A stretch of DNA of 64,000 nucleotides from Acinetobacter lwoffii (GTDB lineage Bacteria; Pseudomonadota; Gammaproteobacteria; Pseudomonadales; Moraxellaceae), in assembly GCF_022967985.1 (NCBI RefSeq), contig NZ_JALJVC010000012.1, forward strand, positions 1 through 64,000, given 5' to 3'. A program made the position numbers and the translations under genes. How positions within the stretch are numbered: position 1 is the first letter of the stretch; each line of letters opens with the position of its first letter. Of this stretch, positions 37,102 to 46,484 are shown piece by piece. The notes below the pieces were generated by a model that was not told the DNA's origin, ran no database searches, and worked only from the letters and a program-made list of their open reading frames with translations.

Positions 37102-37334
37102 TATTCTTCCTGGGCTCATATTATTTTAATGGCTGAACTAGAGTAAAATACCTAAAAAATCAAACTTGGGAACCCATGCGTTCAAAACATTTAAGTAGGG
37201 TTAAATATTTTTATTAATATTCAAATACTTAAAATTTGTAAAATCGTACTCGACTAAAGCATAAATGCAAGATTTCTGAGAAATACATATCTTTTCAACA
37301 GGATATGAAAATAAATATAGAATGGAGTTTTACA

Positions 37335-38975
37335 ATGGTTAGCGCATATGATGAATTACCGCGTACCCCCGCGAATTTTGTAGCCTTATCACCTTTACGC
37401 TATCTTGATCGTGCAGCTTATATCTATCCAAACCAGAACGCGATTATTCACGGTAAGCGTCGTATTACCTGGCGTGAGAAATACAACCGTTGTCGTCAGT
37501 TTGCCAACCAACTCCAAAAATTAGGCATCGGTAAAAATGATACCGTGTCTGTCTTACTGCCTAACGTCCCTGCCATGATCGAAGCGCATTTTGCTGTGCC
37601 GATGGCAGGCGCAGTTCTGAATACCTTAAATACCCGTCTGGATGCCAAGACCCTTGCTTTCATGCTAGAACATGCTGAAAGTAAAGTGTTATTGGTCGAT
37701 CCTGAATTTACCGCACTTGCGACTGAAGCACTTGCTCTAGTTTCACAAGACATTTATGTCATTGATGTGGCCGATGTAGAGTTTGAAGGTGAAGATCAAC
37801 GTATTGGTCAAATTGAATATGAAGAATGGATTGCGCAAGGCGATGCAAACTTTGAATGGCATCTACCACAAGATGAATGGGATGCCATCAGCTTAAGCTA
37901 TACCTCTGGAACCACAGGCAACCCGAAAGGCGTGGTCTATCATCATCGCGGTGCCTACATTAACGCAGCCAGTAATATTATTGCCTGTGGCATGACACCA
38001 CGTGCCACCTATTTATGGACACTGCCGCTATTCCACTGTAATGGTTGGTGCTTTGCCTGGACCATGGCAGCCAACGGCGGAACCAACGTTTGCTTGCGTA
38101 AAGTCGATGCTGAACTGATCTTTAAACTGATTGCCGAACATAAAGTCGATTACTTCTGTGGGGCACCGATTGTCCTGTCGATGCTGATTAACACACCTGA
38201 AGAGAAAAAGACCAAAATTGATCACCGTGTCGAAGTGATGGTGGCGGGTGCCGCACCTCCAGCAGCAATCATTGAAGGCATGCGCAATATTGGCATTAAC
38301 GTAACCCATGTCTACGGCCTGACAGAAACCTACGGTCCTTCTGCACTGTGCGCATCCCAAGCCGGCTGGAGTGATTTATCTATTCAGGAACAAGCACAGT
38401 TGCACTCCCGCCAAGGCGTACCTTATCCATTGCAAGATGGCATGAAAGTGCTTGATCCGGATACCATGCAGGAAGTGCCACATGATGGTCAGACTATGGG
38501 TGAAATCATGTTCCGTGGCAATATCGTGATGAAAGGTTATCTGAAAAATCCTGAGGCGACCGCTGAAGCCTTTGCCGGTGGCTGGTTCCATACAGGAGAT
38601 CTGGCAGTTTGCCAACCGGATGGCTATGCCAAAATTACCGACCGCTCTAAAGACGTGATTATTTCCGGCGGAGAAAATATTTCTTCACTTGAAGTGGAGG
38701 AAGTGCTGTATCAGCATCCGGCGGTGCTGACTGCGGCGGTAGTCGCCAAGCCTGATCCACGCTGGCAGGAAGTTCCTTGTGCCTTTATCGAACTCAAAGA
38801 AGGAAAAAAAGCCACAGAAGAAGAAATTATGGAATTCTGCCGTGAGCATCTGGCCCGTTTTAAAGTGCCTAAGGATGTGGTGATTACCGAAATTCCAAAA
38901 ACTTCGACCGGAAAATTGCAGAAATTTGTTTTACGTGAATGGGCCAAAGAGCGCGCGCAAGGTGAATTCTCTTAA
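37335..38975 (+). CDS. AMP-forming acyl-CoA synthetase (AlkK-like)
   Basis: This 546-residue ANL-superfamily ligase has the P-loop SLSYTSGTTGNPKGVVYHHRG (about 194-214), the A5 motif VYGLTETYGPSALC, GWFHTGDLAVCQPDGYAKITDRSKD, and the catalytic Lys near the C-terminus in PKTSTGKLQKFVLR. The spacing and the HCNGWCFAW segment resemble medium-chain acyl-CoA synthetases of the AlkK/fatty-acyl type, but chain length cannot be read from sequence. The start is the ATG at 37335 with GGAG 7 bases upstream; an earlier ATG at 37305 has no RBS. It is monocistronic, with a strong terminator. Confidence 0.87.
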   Translation: MVSAYDELPRTPANFVALSPLRYLDRAAYIYPNQNAIIHGKRRITWREKYNRCRQFANQLQKLGIGKNDTVSVLLPNVPAMIEAHFAVPMAGAVLNTLNTRLDAKTLAFMLEHAESKVLLVDPEFTALATEALALVSQDIYVIDVADVEFEGEDQRIGQIEYEEWIAQGDANFEWHLPQDEWDAISLSYTSGTTGNPKGVVYHHRGAYINAASNIIACGMTPRATYLWTLPLFHCNGWCFAWTMAANGGTNVCLRKVDAELIFKLIAEHKVDYFCGAPIVLSMLINTPEEKKTKIDHRVEVMVAGAAPPAAIIEGMRNIGINVTHVYGLTETYGPSALCASQAGWSDLSIQEQAQLHSRQGVPYPLQDGMKVLDPDTMQEVPHDGQTMGEIMFRGNIVMKGYLKNPEATAEAFAGGWFHTGDLAVCQPDGYAKITDRSKDVIISGGENISSLEVEEVLYQHPAVLTAAVVAKPDPRWQEVPCAFIELKEGKKATEEEIMEFCREHLARFKVPKDVVITEIPKTSTGKLQKFVLREWAKERAQGEFS

Positions 38976-39011
38976 TTCCATACAAACGTGTTCTTTCAAA
39001 ATCTACTCAAT

Positions 39012-39048
39012 AAAAAATCGTGCTAAGAAAACTTAGCACGATTTTTTA
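39012..39048. terminator. bidirectional terminator between the acyl-CoA synthetase and trpB
   Basis: A 16-bp stem of AAAAAATCGTGCTAAG with its complement, and an AAAA loop, has A-rich and T-rich flanks. It works for both convergent genes. Confidence 0.88.
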
Positions 39049-39056
39049 TTGAAATA

Positions 39057-39092
39057 ACCTCTCCCAAACCCTCTCCTGCAAGGAGAGGACTT
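39057..39092. repeat. REP-like CT/GA palindrome
   Basis: The hairpin CCTCTCCTGCAAGGAGAGG is preceded by the head repeat AACCTCTCCCAAAC. It lies just downstream of trpB and is another copy of the window's palindrome family. Confidence 0.65.
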
Positions 39093-39100
39093 TAAGGAAC

Positions 39101-40345
39101 TTACATCTCAACCATTTCTACCCCATCAATGCGTGCCACAGTCATCAAGTCTTTATCACCACGACCTGAAACCGTCGCAATAATAATCTGATCCTTGTCC
39201 ATGGTCGGTGCAAGTTTAGTGACATAAGCCATAGCATGTGCGCTTTCTAACGCCGGAATAATGCCTTCAATCTTGGTCAAGTCGCGGAAACCCTGTAAAG
39301 CTTCCTGGTCATTGATTGGTACGTATTTCACGCGATCCATATCTTTCAGGAAACTATGTTCCGGACCCACACCCGGATAATCCAGACCTGCAGAAATTGA
39401 ATGTGTTTCGATGATCTGGCCTTGCGCATCCGACATCAGATAAGTACGGTTACCATGCAGAACACCGACATGACCGGCATTCAATGGCGCAGAATGTTTA
39501 CCTGATTCAATCCCATGACCTGCTGCTTCAACGCCGTACATTTTCACATCTTGGTCATTCAGGAATGGATAGAACAAGCCCATTGCATTAGATCCACCAC
39601 CGACACATGCTACCAGGGCATCTGGTAAACGGCCAGCCTGTTCCAGAATCTGACGGCGTGCTTCACGACCAATGATCGACTGGAAATCACGAACCAGTTG
39701 CGGATATGGGTGTGGACCTGCCACAGTACCAATCACGTAATAAGTTGAATCAACATTGGTCACCCAGTCACGCATGGCTTCATTCATGGCATCTTTTAAG
39801 GTTTTAGAGCCACTTTCTACCGGCACAACCGTCGCGCCTAATAAACGCATACGGTAGACGTTCATCGCCTGACGTTTTACATCGTCTGCGCCCATGAATA
39901 CTACACATTCAAGACCTAAACGTGCTGCAATTGTTGCCGTTGCTACACCATGCTGGCCTGCACCTGTTTCGGCAATAATACGTTTCTTGCCGGAAAGCTT
40001 CGCCAGTAAGGCCTGACCGATTGTGTTATTTACTTTGTGCGAACCGGTATGGTTCAGGTCTTCACGTTTCAGGTAAATCTGTGCGCCACCCAACTCTTTC
40101 GACCATCGTTCAGCATGATATAAAGGACTCGGACGACCGACGTAAAACGCCATGTCACGGTCAAATTCTGCCAAAAACTGCGCATCATCTTTCATACGGA
40201 AATAGAGCTTTTCCAAGTCTTCTAAAGCCGCCATGAGTGTTTCTGACACAAAACGTCCGCCATGAATACCGAAATGCCCGCGTTCATCCGGGAATTGGGT
40301 ATAGTCAACTGCCTGACTGTTCTGGCTAGTACTTTGCTGATCCAC
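39101..40345 (-). CDS. trpB: tryptophan synthase beta chain
   Basis: TrpB condenses indole and serine to tryptophan using PLP. The 414-residue protein has the core [21 protein letters not shown], the PLP lysine in [19 protein letters not shown] (K about 103), the GAGQHG motif, and the phosphate-binding [10 protein letters not shown]. The start is a GTG at 40345 with AGGAG 6 bases upstream. It overlaps the trpF 3' end by 20 bases, so translation is coupled. trpA does not follow; instead a palindrome and a convergent gene lie downstream. Confidence 0.96.
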   Translation of the reverse strand: MDQQSTSQNSQAVDYTQFPDERGHFGIHGGRFVSETLMAALEDLEKLYFRMKDDAQFLAEFDRDMAFYVGRPSPLYHAERWSKELGGAQIYLKREDLNHTGSHKVNNTIGQALLAKLSGKKRIIAETGAGQHGVATATIAARLGLECVVFMGADDVKRQAMNVYRMRLLGATVVPVESGSKTLKDAMNEAMRDWVTNVDSTYYVIGTVAGPHPYPQLVRDFQSIIGREARRQILEQAGRLPDALVACVGGGSNAMGLFYPFLNDQDVKMYGVEAAGHGIESGKHSAPLNAGHVGVLHGNRTYLMSDAQGQIIETHSISAGLDYPGVGPEHSFLKDMDRVKYVPINDQEALQGFRDLTKIEGIIPALESAHAMAYVTKLAPTMDKDQIIIATVSGRGDKDLMTVARIDGVEMVEM

Positions 40346-40970
40346 GATGGACTCCTTGCATAAAGCGTTCTATGAGTTGTTGGTCTTTAATACCTTTTGC
40401 GGACTCGACACCGCCACTCACATCCACGGCATAAGCCTGTGTGGTGAGAATTGCCTGTTCGATATTGTCAGGATTTAAACCGCCTGCCAAGATCAAGGGA
40501 ATATTGAGTTTGGGAAATGTGTCCCAATCGAAGCTGTGCCCTGTGCCACCTTTCAGATCAGGATGCCATGCATCTAATAGCACTGCGCTTGCGCCTGCAT
40601 CTTGATAACCTTGAATTTCTGCGACTGCATCCAGATCAGGTTTTACCTGAATGGCTTTATACCAGCGGCGTCCGACCTGCTGGGCGATGGCCTGACATTG
40701 TTCAGGTGTTTCATCGCCATGAAATTGCAAAATATCGAGCGGAACGGTTTTAAGAATATGCTGAATTTCATCTGCGCGACTATTTACAAATAAACCTACG
40801 GCCTGCACATAAGCCGGAACCGCCCGGATCAGGATTTCAGCCTGCTCTAAAGTAACATGTCGTGGACTCGGTGGATAAAACACAAACCCTATCGCATCAC
40901 AGCCAGCATTGACTACGGCATGTACATCTTCAACTCGGGTGATTCCACAAATTTTGGCACGGGTTCGCAT
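40326..40970 (-). CDS. trpF: phosphoribosylanthranilate isomerase
   Basis: TrpF performs the Amadori rearrangement of N-(5'-phosphoribosyl)anthranilate to CdRP in tryptophan synthesis. The 214-residue TIM barrel has the catalytic Cys in [12 protein letters not shown] (C8), [28 protein letters not shown], the catalytic Asp in VLLDAW, and the C-terminal phosphate loops [10 protein letters not shown] and [15 protein letters not shown]. It is complete and overlaps trpB. It stands divergent to the B12 riboswitch region, with about 150 bases between. Confidence 0.96.
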   Translation of the reverse strand: MRTRAKICGITRVEDVHAVVNAGCDAIGFVFYPPSPRHVTLEQAEILIRAVPAYVQAVGLFVNSRADEIQHILKTVPLDILQFHGDETPEQCQAIAQQVGRRWYKAIQVKPDLDAVAEIQGYQDAGASAVLLDAWHPDLKGGTGHSFDWDTFPKLNIPLILAGGLNPDNIEQAILTTQAYAVDVSGGVESAKGIKDQQLIERFMQGVHRGSAKY

Positions 40971-41124
40971 ATTATGTTGGCTCTAGATCTACCAATGTAT
41001 TGAACAATCTATAAGATTGGGGCAAATCATTGTAATGCAAATTATCCGACTTGCGTGAAGTTCATCCGGATTATTCTCGATGCAGATTGTTTATAAGGCA
41101 TACAAACTTTATACTGCGCTCACC

Positions 41125-41310
41125 TTGCAGCAAGTCCAAGCCTTCAGGCTTTAGGGAAGCTGGTGTAAATCCAGCACTGCCCCCGCAACGGTAAAAAATG
41201 AAACGTCTATCAATTTAAACTCTTCGGTTTACACCACTGCATCTTGATGTGGGAAGGTGGATATACAGCAAAGTCGCTGCTTTGCACATTTAAGTCCGGA
41301 AACCTGCTTG
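41125..41310 (+). promoter_or_regulatory. cobalamin riboswitch
   Basis: The B12 aptamer core is plain: GGGAAGCTGGTG (41154-41165), AATCCAGCACTGCCCCCGCA (41168-41187), ACGGTAA (41188-41194), and the 3' signature AAGTCCGGAAACCTGC (41293-41308). Just downstream a hairpin CATTCAC-GGGGAA-GTGAATG (about 41330-41349) sits against the AGGGAG ribosome binding site of btuB. It probably forms the expression platform, with the GGGG loop able to pair with the aptamer's CCCCC (inference). Adenosylcobalamin binding would repress the receptor gene. Confidence 0.93.
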
Positions 41311-41363
41311 TTGTGTTCTATAACTCAATCATTCACGGGGAAGTGAATGTAGGGAGCTTTAAC

Positions 41364-43187
41364 ATGTCACTTCATTGTCAACCTACTGCCTTGGTAGGTG
41401 CGATCGCACTTGCGTTGGGTACCACTTCATCTGTTTTTGCTAACGAGCAAGAAGTTGCGAAAGCATCTTTAGATACCATTGTGGTCACGGCATCACGCAG
41501 CGAACAAAATATTGAAAATGTGCCGATGCGTCTAAATGTGCTTGATGAAAAAACGATTCAACAATCCCCTATTGCTGACTTACCTTCTTTATTAACGAAA
41601 GAAGCAGCGCTATCAGTCAAACAAGTGGGTGGCTATGGTCAACCAGCTTCAATTTTCTTACGTGGCAGCAATGCCGCACATACCTTAATTTTACAAGATG
41701 GTATGCGCTCCAATACCGCAACTGTTGCAGGTACAAATTTACATTTAATTGATACGACAGACATTAAGCAAATTGAAATTCTAAAAGGCCCTGCATCGGT
41801 ACAATACGGTACTGATGCAATTGGAGGTGTAATTCAACTCATTTCCAAAACACCGACAGAAAATAGTGCGTTTACAACGGTCGAAGTCGGTGAAAAAAAT
41901 ACCTACAAATCACTTGTCGGTATTGATGCTGCTGAAAATGGCTATTACGCCCAAATTCGTGGGCAACGCCTAGAAACAGATGGTGACCAAATTATTAGCA
42001 ATCAATCTAAAAAAGCAGGTTTCGATCAAAAAGGCTATTCAGCGAAATTAGGCGTTGATCAAGACAACTTTGGATTGTCAGCGGAATTTAAAGAAAATGA
42101 AGGTCACGGCGACTACTTCTCTTATGGTGCACCAGAAGCTTATGATTTCACCAATCGCCTTTATAATATTAAAGGTTATTTTAAGCTTAATCCAAATTTA
42201 GTGTGGGAAACTCGCCTATCACAATTTGAAGATGAATACGTAATTGTACAAAGCGCTTATCCATCGACTGTAATCACTGAACAACAAGAAATAGATTCCA
42301 ATATTCAATGGCAAATCAACGCCGAGCATAAACTTCTTGCGGGTGTACATTACAATAAGACAGAAGCTGAAAGTTTAAACACCTTTAAAGATGAAAATGA
42401 TAGCACTGGCTATTATTTACAGCACCAATATCAAAATGATGTCATCAGCACCCAAGCGGGTATTCGAGTTGAAGACAATCAGCAATTTGGTACACATAGT
42501 GTAGGACAACTCGCTGTTCGACATACCCTAAGCCATACATCAAGTATTTATGCCAATGTCGGAACAGCATTTCGTGCCCCAGTTGTCGGGCAAATTATTA
42601 GTGAACCCGCTTGGTGGGGCGGTAATCCTGACCTACAACCAGAAGAAAGTGTATCTTATGAAATTGGTTTTGATCATCTAATCACCCCATCAATGACATT
42701 ATACGGTTCTGCTTTTCAAACCCAAGTCGACAATATTATGGTCTCTAACGGAGATACCAACTGGGTATTTGAAAATATGGACAGCGCCACCTTTAATGGT
42801 GCTGAATTGGGTTTAAAATTGACACAAGATGACTTCTATGCCAATGCTGAATATGCGTATATTCAAGCTAAGAACGATGATAAAGATAAAGATTTGCCAA
42901 ATCGCCCACGCCAAAACTTCAACCTAACCTTGGGTTGGGATAATGGTCAGTATGGTGCGTCCACGTCTTTAGTAGCTAAAGGTAAATCTAAGGAGGATAA
43001 AGGCCTTATTCCAGGCTATGCAGTCATTGATATGAATGCCTATTGGCAAGTGAATCCTCACTTAAAAACCTTTGTGAATATTCGTAACCTAGGTGATACC
43101 AATTACAAAACAGCATTTAATGATGCCACATCTTATTACATTGCCAGTGACCGCCTCGCTTCTATTGGAATCACTTTTAAATACTAA
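41364..43187 (+). CDS. btuB: TonB-dependent vitamin B12 receptor, BtuB-like
   Basis: This is a 607-residue outer-membrane receptor. The signal peptide ends VFA (residue about 28), followed by the TonB box-like LDTIVVTASRSEQNI. The plug domain (about 40-155) includes IFLRGSNAAHTLILQDGMR and EILKGPASVQYGTDAIGGVI. The 22-strand barrel follows, ending in the aromatic F-K-Y expected of outer-membrane proteins. The riboswitch upstream makes cobalamin or a precursor the likely ligand. I use the ATG at 41364 (AGGGAG upstream); an earlier in-frame start lies inside the riboswitch. Size matches E. coli BtuB (614). Codon usage looks more AT-rich than its neighbours. Confidence 0.9.
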   Translation: MSLHCQPTALVGAIALALGTTSSVFANEQEVAKASLDTIVVTASRSEQNIENVPMRLNVLDEKTIQQSPIADLPSLLTKEAALSVKQVGGYGQPASIFLRGSNAAHTLILQDGMRSNTATVAGTNLHLIDTTDIKQIEILKGPASVQYGTDAIGGVIQLISKTPTENSAFTTVEVGEKNTYKSLVGIDAAENGYYAQIRGQRLETDGDQIISNQSKKAGFDQKGYSAKLGVDQDNFGLSAEFKENEGHGDYFSYGAPEAYDFTNRLYNIKGYFKLNPNLVWETRLSQFEDEYVIVQSAYPSTVITEQQEIDSNIQWQINAEHKLLAGVHYNKTEAESLNTFKDENDSTGYYLQHQYQNDVISTQAGIRVEDNQQFGTHSVGQLAVRHTLSHTSSIYANVGTAFRAPVVGQIISEPAWWGGNPDLQPEESVSYEIGFDHLITPSMTLYGSAFQTQVDNIMVSNGDTNWVFENMDSATFNGAELGLKLTQDDFYANAEYAYIQAKNDDKDKDLPNRPRQNFNLTLGWDNGQYGASTSLVAKGKSKEDKGLIPGYAVIDMNAYWQVNPHLKTFVNIRNLGDTNYKTAFNDATSYYIASDRLASIGITFKY

Positions 43188-43226
43188 GCTCTAAACAGCA
43201 AAAAACTTTAAAACAGCGCAGTTTAT

Positions 43227-43258
43227 GGATAATGTTATGACCGACATTATCCTTTTTT
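43227..43258 (+). terminator. terminator-like hairpin between btuB and the adenosyltransferase gene
   Basis: GGATAATGT (43227-43235) pairs with ACATTATCC (43244-43252), followed by TTTTTT. It should reduce or end read-through, so the downstream gene may be only partly under riboswitch control. Confidence 0.8.
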
Positions 43259-43289
43259 ATTATCTTCATTAAAAATTCAAGGAACACAT

Positions 43290-43874
43290 ATGGGCCACCG
43301 TTTAAGTAAAATCTACACGCGCACAGGCGATTCGGGTACTACAGGGCTTGGTGATGGCTCACGCGTTGCCAAAGATGACTTGCGTATTACCGCGCTGGGT
43401 GATGTCGATGAACTGAATGCCGTGATTGGCGTATTACGTGCACAAATTTCAGCAAGTAACATTGAAGATCAAGCCGCTTGGGATAAATCTTTAAGCCTGA
43501 TCCAACACTGGTTATTCGATCTTGGTGGTGAAGTCTGTATTCCAGGTTTTAATCTGGTGCAACCGGTATCAATTGAGTTTTTAGAAAATGATATCGACCG
43601 CATGAATGAAGCGTTGCCGATGTTAAAAGACTTTATTCTGCCTGCCGGAACGCTGGTGTGCAGCTTTGCCCATCAGGCGCGTGCAGTCTGCCGTCGTGCA
43701 GAACGCAGCGTAATGTCGGTACATCACCGTGACCAAAATATTCAGGCAGCGTCACTGCAACTACTTAACCGTTTATCGGACTGGTTATTTGTAGCATCAC
43801 GCACCCTGCAACGCGCTGAAAGCGGTTCCGAAGTGCTGTGGCAAAAAAATATCAATGACAGCATCGAAAAGTAA
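43290..43874 (+). CDS. cob(I)alamin adenosyltransferase, PduO type
   Basis: This ATP:cob(I)alamin adenosyltransferase converts imported corrinoid to the coenzyme form. The 194-residue protein has the ATP-binding N-terminus KIYTRTGDSGTTGLGDGSRV, the helix with DVDELNAVIGVLRA, the PAGTLVCSFAHQARAVCRRAERSV motif (usually SSxxHxARTxxRRAER), and NRLSDWLFVASR. This is the PduO/MMAB type, not CobA/BtuR. With BtuB directly upstream it forms a B12 salvage pair. GGAA precedes the ATG at 43290. Confidence 0.92.
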   Translation: MGHRLSKIYTRTGDSGTTGLGDGSRVAKDDLRITALGDVDELNAVIGVLRAQISASNIEDQAAWDKSLSLIQHWLFDLGGEVCIPGFNLVQPVSIEFLENDIDRMNEALPMLKDFILPAGTLVCSFAHQARAVCRRAERSVMSVHHRDQNIQAASLQLLNRLSDWLFVASRTLQRAESGSEVLWQKNINDSIEK

Positions 43875-43906
43875 AATTATGTTTCAAGTTAGCATCTAAA
43901 AATACA

Positions 43907-43942
43907 CGTCAGATGTCTCTTGATTTTACAGAGCATCTGACG
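43907..43942. terminator. long inverted repeat after the adenosyltransferase gene
   Basis: CGTCAGATG(T)CTC pairs with GAG-CATCTGACG over 12 bp with one bulge. There is no T-run behind it, so it is a possible factor-dependent or processing hairpin rather than a classical terminator. Confidence 0.45.
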
Positions 43943-44016
43943 AAAATAGAAAGTGTCATCCTTCTGTCACGTAGCCCTCGCAAAATGAACTTAACTTTCC
44001 CACTCATGAGCATCTT

Positions 44017-44730
44017 ATGCGCATAATTGGTCATCGTGGTGCACGTGGTGAAGCCCCTGAAAATACCTTGGGCGGTTTTCAATATATTCAGGAGATCGGC
44101 ATTCGCGCCGTTGAGTTTGATGTTCGTCAGCTCAAAGACAATGCCTTAATCATCATGCATGATGATGACTTTGTGCGTACCACCGGTTTGCAGAAGCATC
44201 TATACGAGTGTAACCGTCAAGATCTTACCCAATATAATCACGCAGTGGCCTGGTCAGAATGGAATAAAATCGAAGCGACCCCACTGCTCGATCAAACCTT
44301 AAATGTCATTCGAAATTTCGAGCATATTGAAGTCGAAATTAAAAGCGTAACATCTGAAGCAGCAGCTGAGAAAATCGCGTTTGAAGTCGAACAGCAATTA
44401 CAAGGCTATGAGCAGGCAGCCATTATTACCAGCTTTGATGCCAAAATTCTGGATGCATTTAAACAGCAAAACTCACGTTTAAAACGTGGTTTATTGATTG
44501 AGACCGATGTCAAACATCAAGCTATTGATCAGGCGCTGGAACTGGGATGCTGTCATATTGGCTGGATGGATGAACTGGCCAGTAAAGACCTGATTCAAGC
44601 CACGCAGGCTGCCGAGTTGAATATCAGTGTCTGGACAGTGAATGATGTGACCCGAGCTAAACAGCTGCGAGACTGGGGCATTCAGGGGCTGATTACCGAT
44701 TATCCAAAATTGATGCTGCAACAACTCTGA
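44017..44730 (+). CDS. glycerophosphodiester phosphodiesterase
   Basis: This enzyme hydrolyses glycerophosphodiesters, the products of phospholipid deacylation, to glycerol-3-phosphate and an alcohol. The 237-residue GDPD barrel starts at the catalytic motif IGHRGARGEAPENTLGGF (both His and Arg) and has VEFDVRQLKDNALIIMHDDDF with the metal ligands, HIEVEIKSV and the C-terminal VWTVND and GIQGLITDYPKL. No signal peptide is present, so it is cytoplasmic, like UgpQ. It is monocistronic. Confidence 0.9.
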   Translation: MRIIGHRGARGEAPENTLGGFQYIQEIGIRAVEFDVRQLKDNALIIMHDDDFVRTTGLQKHLYECNRQDLTQYNHAVAWSEWNKIEATPLLDQTLNVIRNFEHIEVEIKSVTSEAAAEKIAFEVEQQLQGYEQAAIITSFDAKILDAFKQQNSRLKRGLLIETDVKHQAIDQALELGCCHIGWMDELASKDLIQATQAAELNISVWTVNDVTRAKQLRDWGIQGLITDYPKLMLQQL

Positions 44731-45185
44731 ACAATTTCTCTTAAAATAATCTCTCTTAGCCTTAATTGATCTAGGTATTTCTTGATCCAGTTCATTTCGA
44801 CAATACAATAATGAAAGTGTGAATGTTCCTTAATCAGATTTTATTTGAAAGTGAGCTTAAGTTGCCCAACACGTATATTCTGCAAATTCTCTAATAATAT
44901 TGTAGAAATTATGAACAATGATTTTCCTCCGATTCATTCGGTTTCAATTTTCTGAAAGAGTGATAATCCTCAGTCACTTAGTCGGAAATCAGAGCCTGTC
45001 TACGCTCGCAAAATGGTCACTTCTGCCCTACTTATTCTGTTACCGACAAGTACAATACAACCGTACAATAATGCTAGTGATGCCTGAGGGCACATGCTAA
45101 TATGGACAAGATAGGCTGCTGTTAAAACCAACAGTAGTTTCTGCTTTTTGTTATACCTTCCGAGGTTCTAGGAGTGCTGTTGGAG
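44731..45185. other. 455-bp intergenic region upstream of the desaturase
   Basis: No supported gene is present; short open frames here lack RBS and family resemblance. Two direct GTACAAT repeats (45050-45056 and 45063-45069, 13 bases apart) lie about 120 bases before the desaturase start and could be a regulator site. An AGGAG at 45170-45174 is the likely RBS region. Confidence 0.45.
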
Positions 45186-46352
45186 ATGAATGCTCCCTTA
45201 CCCAAAGCCCCCATCAACTGGATTGCTGTGTTTGCATTGGTATTTTTACCGATTGTAGCCCTGATCGCGATTCCGTTGTATGCGTATCACCATGATTTTA
45301 GCGCTGCCGCTTGGATCAGTATGTTTGTTTTACTGGGCGTAAGCAGCCTCGGCATTACAGCAGGATACCATCGCCTGTGGGCACATCGTGCTTATGAAGC
45401 CACTTTACCATTAAAAATCATCTTGATGATTATGGGTACATTTGCTGTACAGAACAGTATTTTATTCTGGGCATCTGGTCACCGTACTCATCATCGTCAT
45501 GTCGATGATGTTGATCAAGACCCGTACTCGATCAATAAAGGCTTCTGGTATGCACATATTGGTTGGATGTTACGTGATTATCCATCAGGTGCAGCCAATT
45601 ATAAAAATGCGCCAGACCTGTTAAAAGACAAAGTGGTGATGTTCCAGGACAAATACTACGTTCCTTTAGTGATTGCTGTTCATGCTGCGATTTTACTTCC
45701 GATTGGCTGGGCAGTCGGCGATGTCTGGGGCGTGTTGCTGTTGGGTGGATTAATGCGTTTAATCCTGAGCCATCATGTGACTTTCTTCATCAATTCACTG
45801 TGCCACATGTGGGGAAATCGTCCTTATACCGACGAAAATACTGCACGTGACAACTTCGTACTCGCGATTGCAACTTGGGGTGAGGGTTATCATAACTATC
45901 ACCACATTTTCCAGTACGATTATCGTAATGGGGTGAAATGGTGGCAGTACGATCCAACTAAATGGTTAATCTGGACTTGTTCTAAACTTGGTTTAGCTAA
46001 AGACTTGCGCCGTATTCCTAGCTTTAATATCAAAAAAGCGGAATTGGCAATGAAGTTTAAATATGCTGAACAGGATCTTGCGGTATATGGCCATGATGTT
46101 TCTGAAGATATCTCGGCGGTAAAAACCAAGATCGCACAGGAATATGATGCATTTACCCAAACTTTAAATGACTGGGCGAAGCTGAAAGAACAGGAAATTC
46201 AGGTCAAGAAAGCATCGATGGCTGAAAAAATCCATCAGATGGATGACAAGCTGAAAGTTGAATTCCAGCTGGTTGAACAGCGTCTTTCTCATCATCGTCA
46301 AACCTTGAATCTACTGGTTCGTAATTTGAAAAAATCTGCAGTTTCTCAATAA
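45186..46352 (+). CDS. acyl-CoA/fatty acid delta-9-type desaturase
   Basis: This membrane di-iron desaturase introduces a double bond in acyl chains. The 388-residue protein has paired membrane helices (about 8-50 and 150-200) and the three His boxes: HRLWAHR, HRTHHRHVD and HNYHH, giving the 8-His set of the SCD/Ole1 class. A C-terminal extension of about 90 residues (from 295) is highly charged and predicted coiled coil (AKLKEQEIQVKKASM). ATG at 45186 is used. An in-frame TTG at 45180 is better spaced from AGGAG (5 bases) and would add two residues. It probably adjusts membrane fluidity or wax/lipid metabolism. Confidence 0.88.
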   Translation: MNAPLPKAPINWIAVFALVFLPIVALIAIPLYAYHHDFSAAAWISMFVLLGVSSLGITAGYHRLWAHRAYEATLPLKIILMIMGTFAVQNSILFWASGHRTHHRHVDDVDQDPYSINKGFWYAHIGWMLRDYPSGAANYKNAPDLLKDKVVMFQDKYYVPLVIAVHAAILLPIGWAVGDVWGVLLLGGLMRLILSHHVTFFINSLCHMWGNRPYTDENTARDNFVLAIATWGEGYHNYHHIFQYDYRNGVKWWQYDPTKWLIWTCSKLGLAKDLRRIPSFNIKKAELAMKFKYAEQDLAVYGHDVSEDISAVKTKIAQEYDAFTQTLNDWAKLKEQEIQVKKASMAEKIHQMDDKLKVEFQLVEQRLSHHRQTLNLLVRNLKKSAVSQ

Positions 46353-46367
46353 AAGCTGTTGAACACT

Positions 46368-46391
46368 AAAGCCCCGATTGGGGCTTTTTTT
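46368..46391 (+). terminator. terminator of the desaturase gene
   Basis: AAAGCCCC-GATT-GGGGCTTT is followed by T4, 15 bases after the stop. Confidence 0.88.
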
Positions 46392-46484
46392 ATGTCCGAA
46401 AGATAACGTGAACTCTCGCTTATACAACAGTTTTATACAGCTATCTTTGTTATAGTAAATTTATTCCAATCCTGTACTGATGCC

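Noticed and set aside
44918..45100. A 60-residue frame upstream of the desaturase
   Set aside because: No RBS, no protein-like pattern, and it covers the likely promoter.
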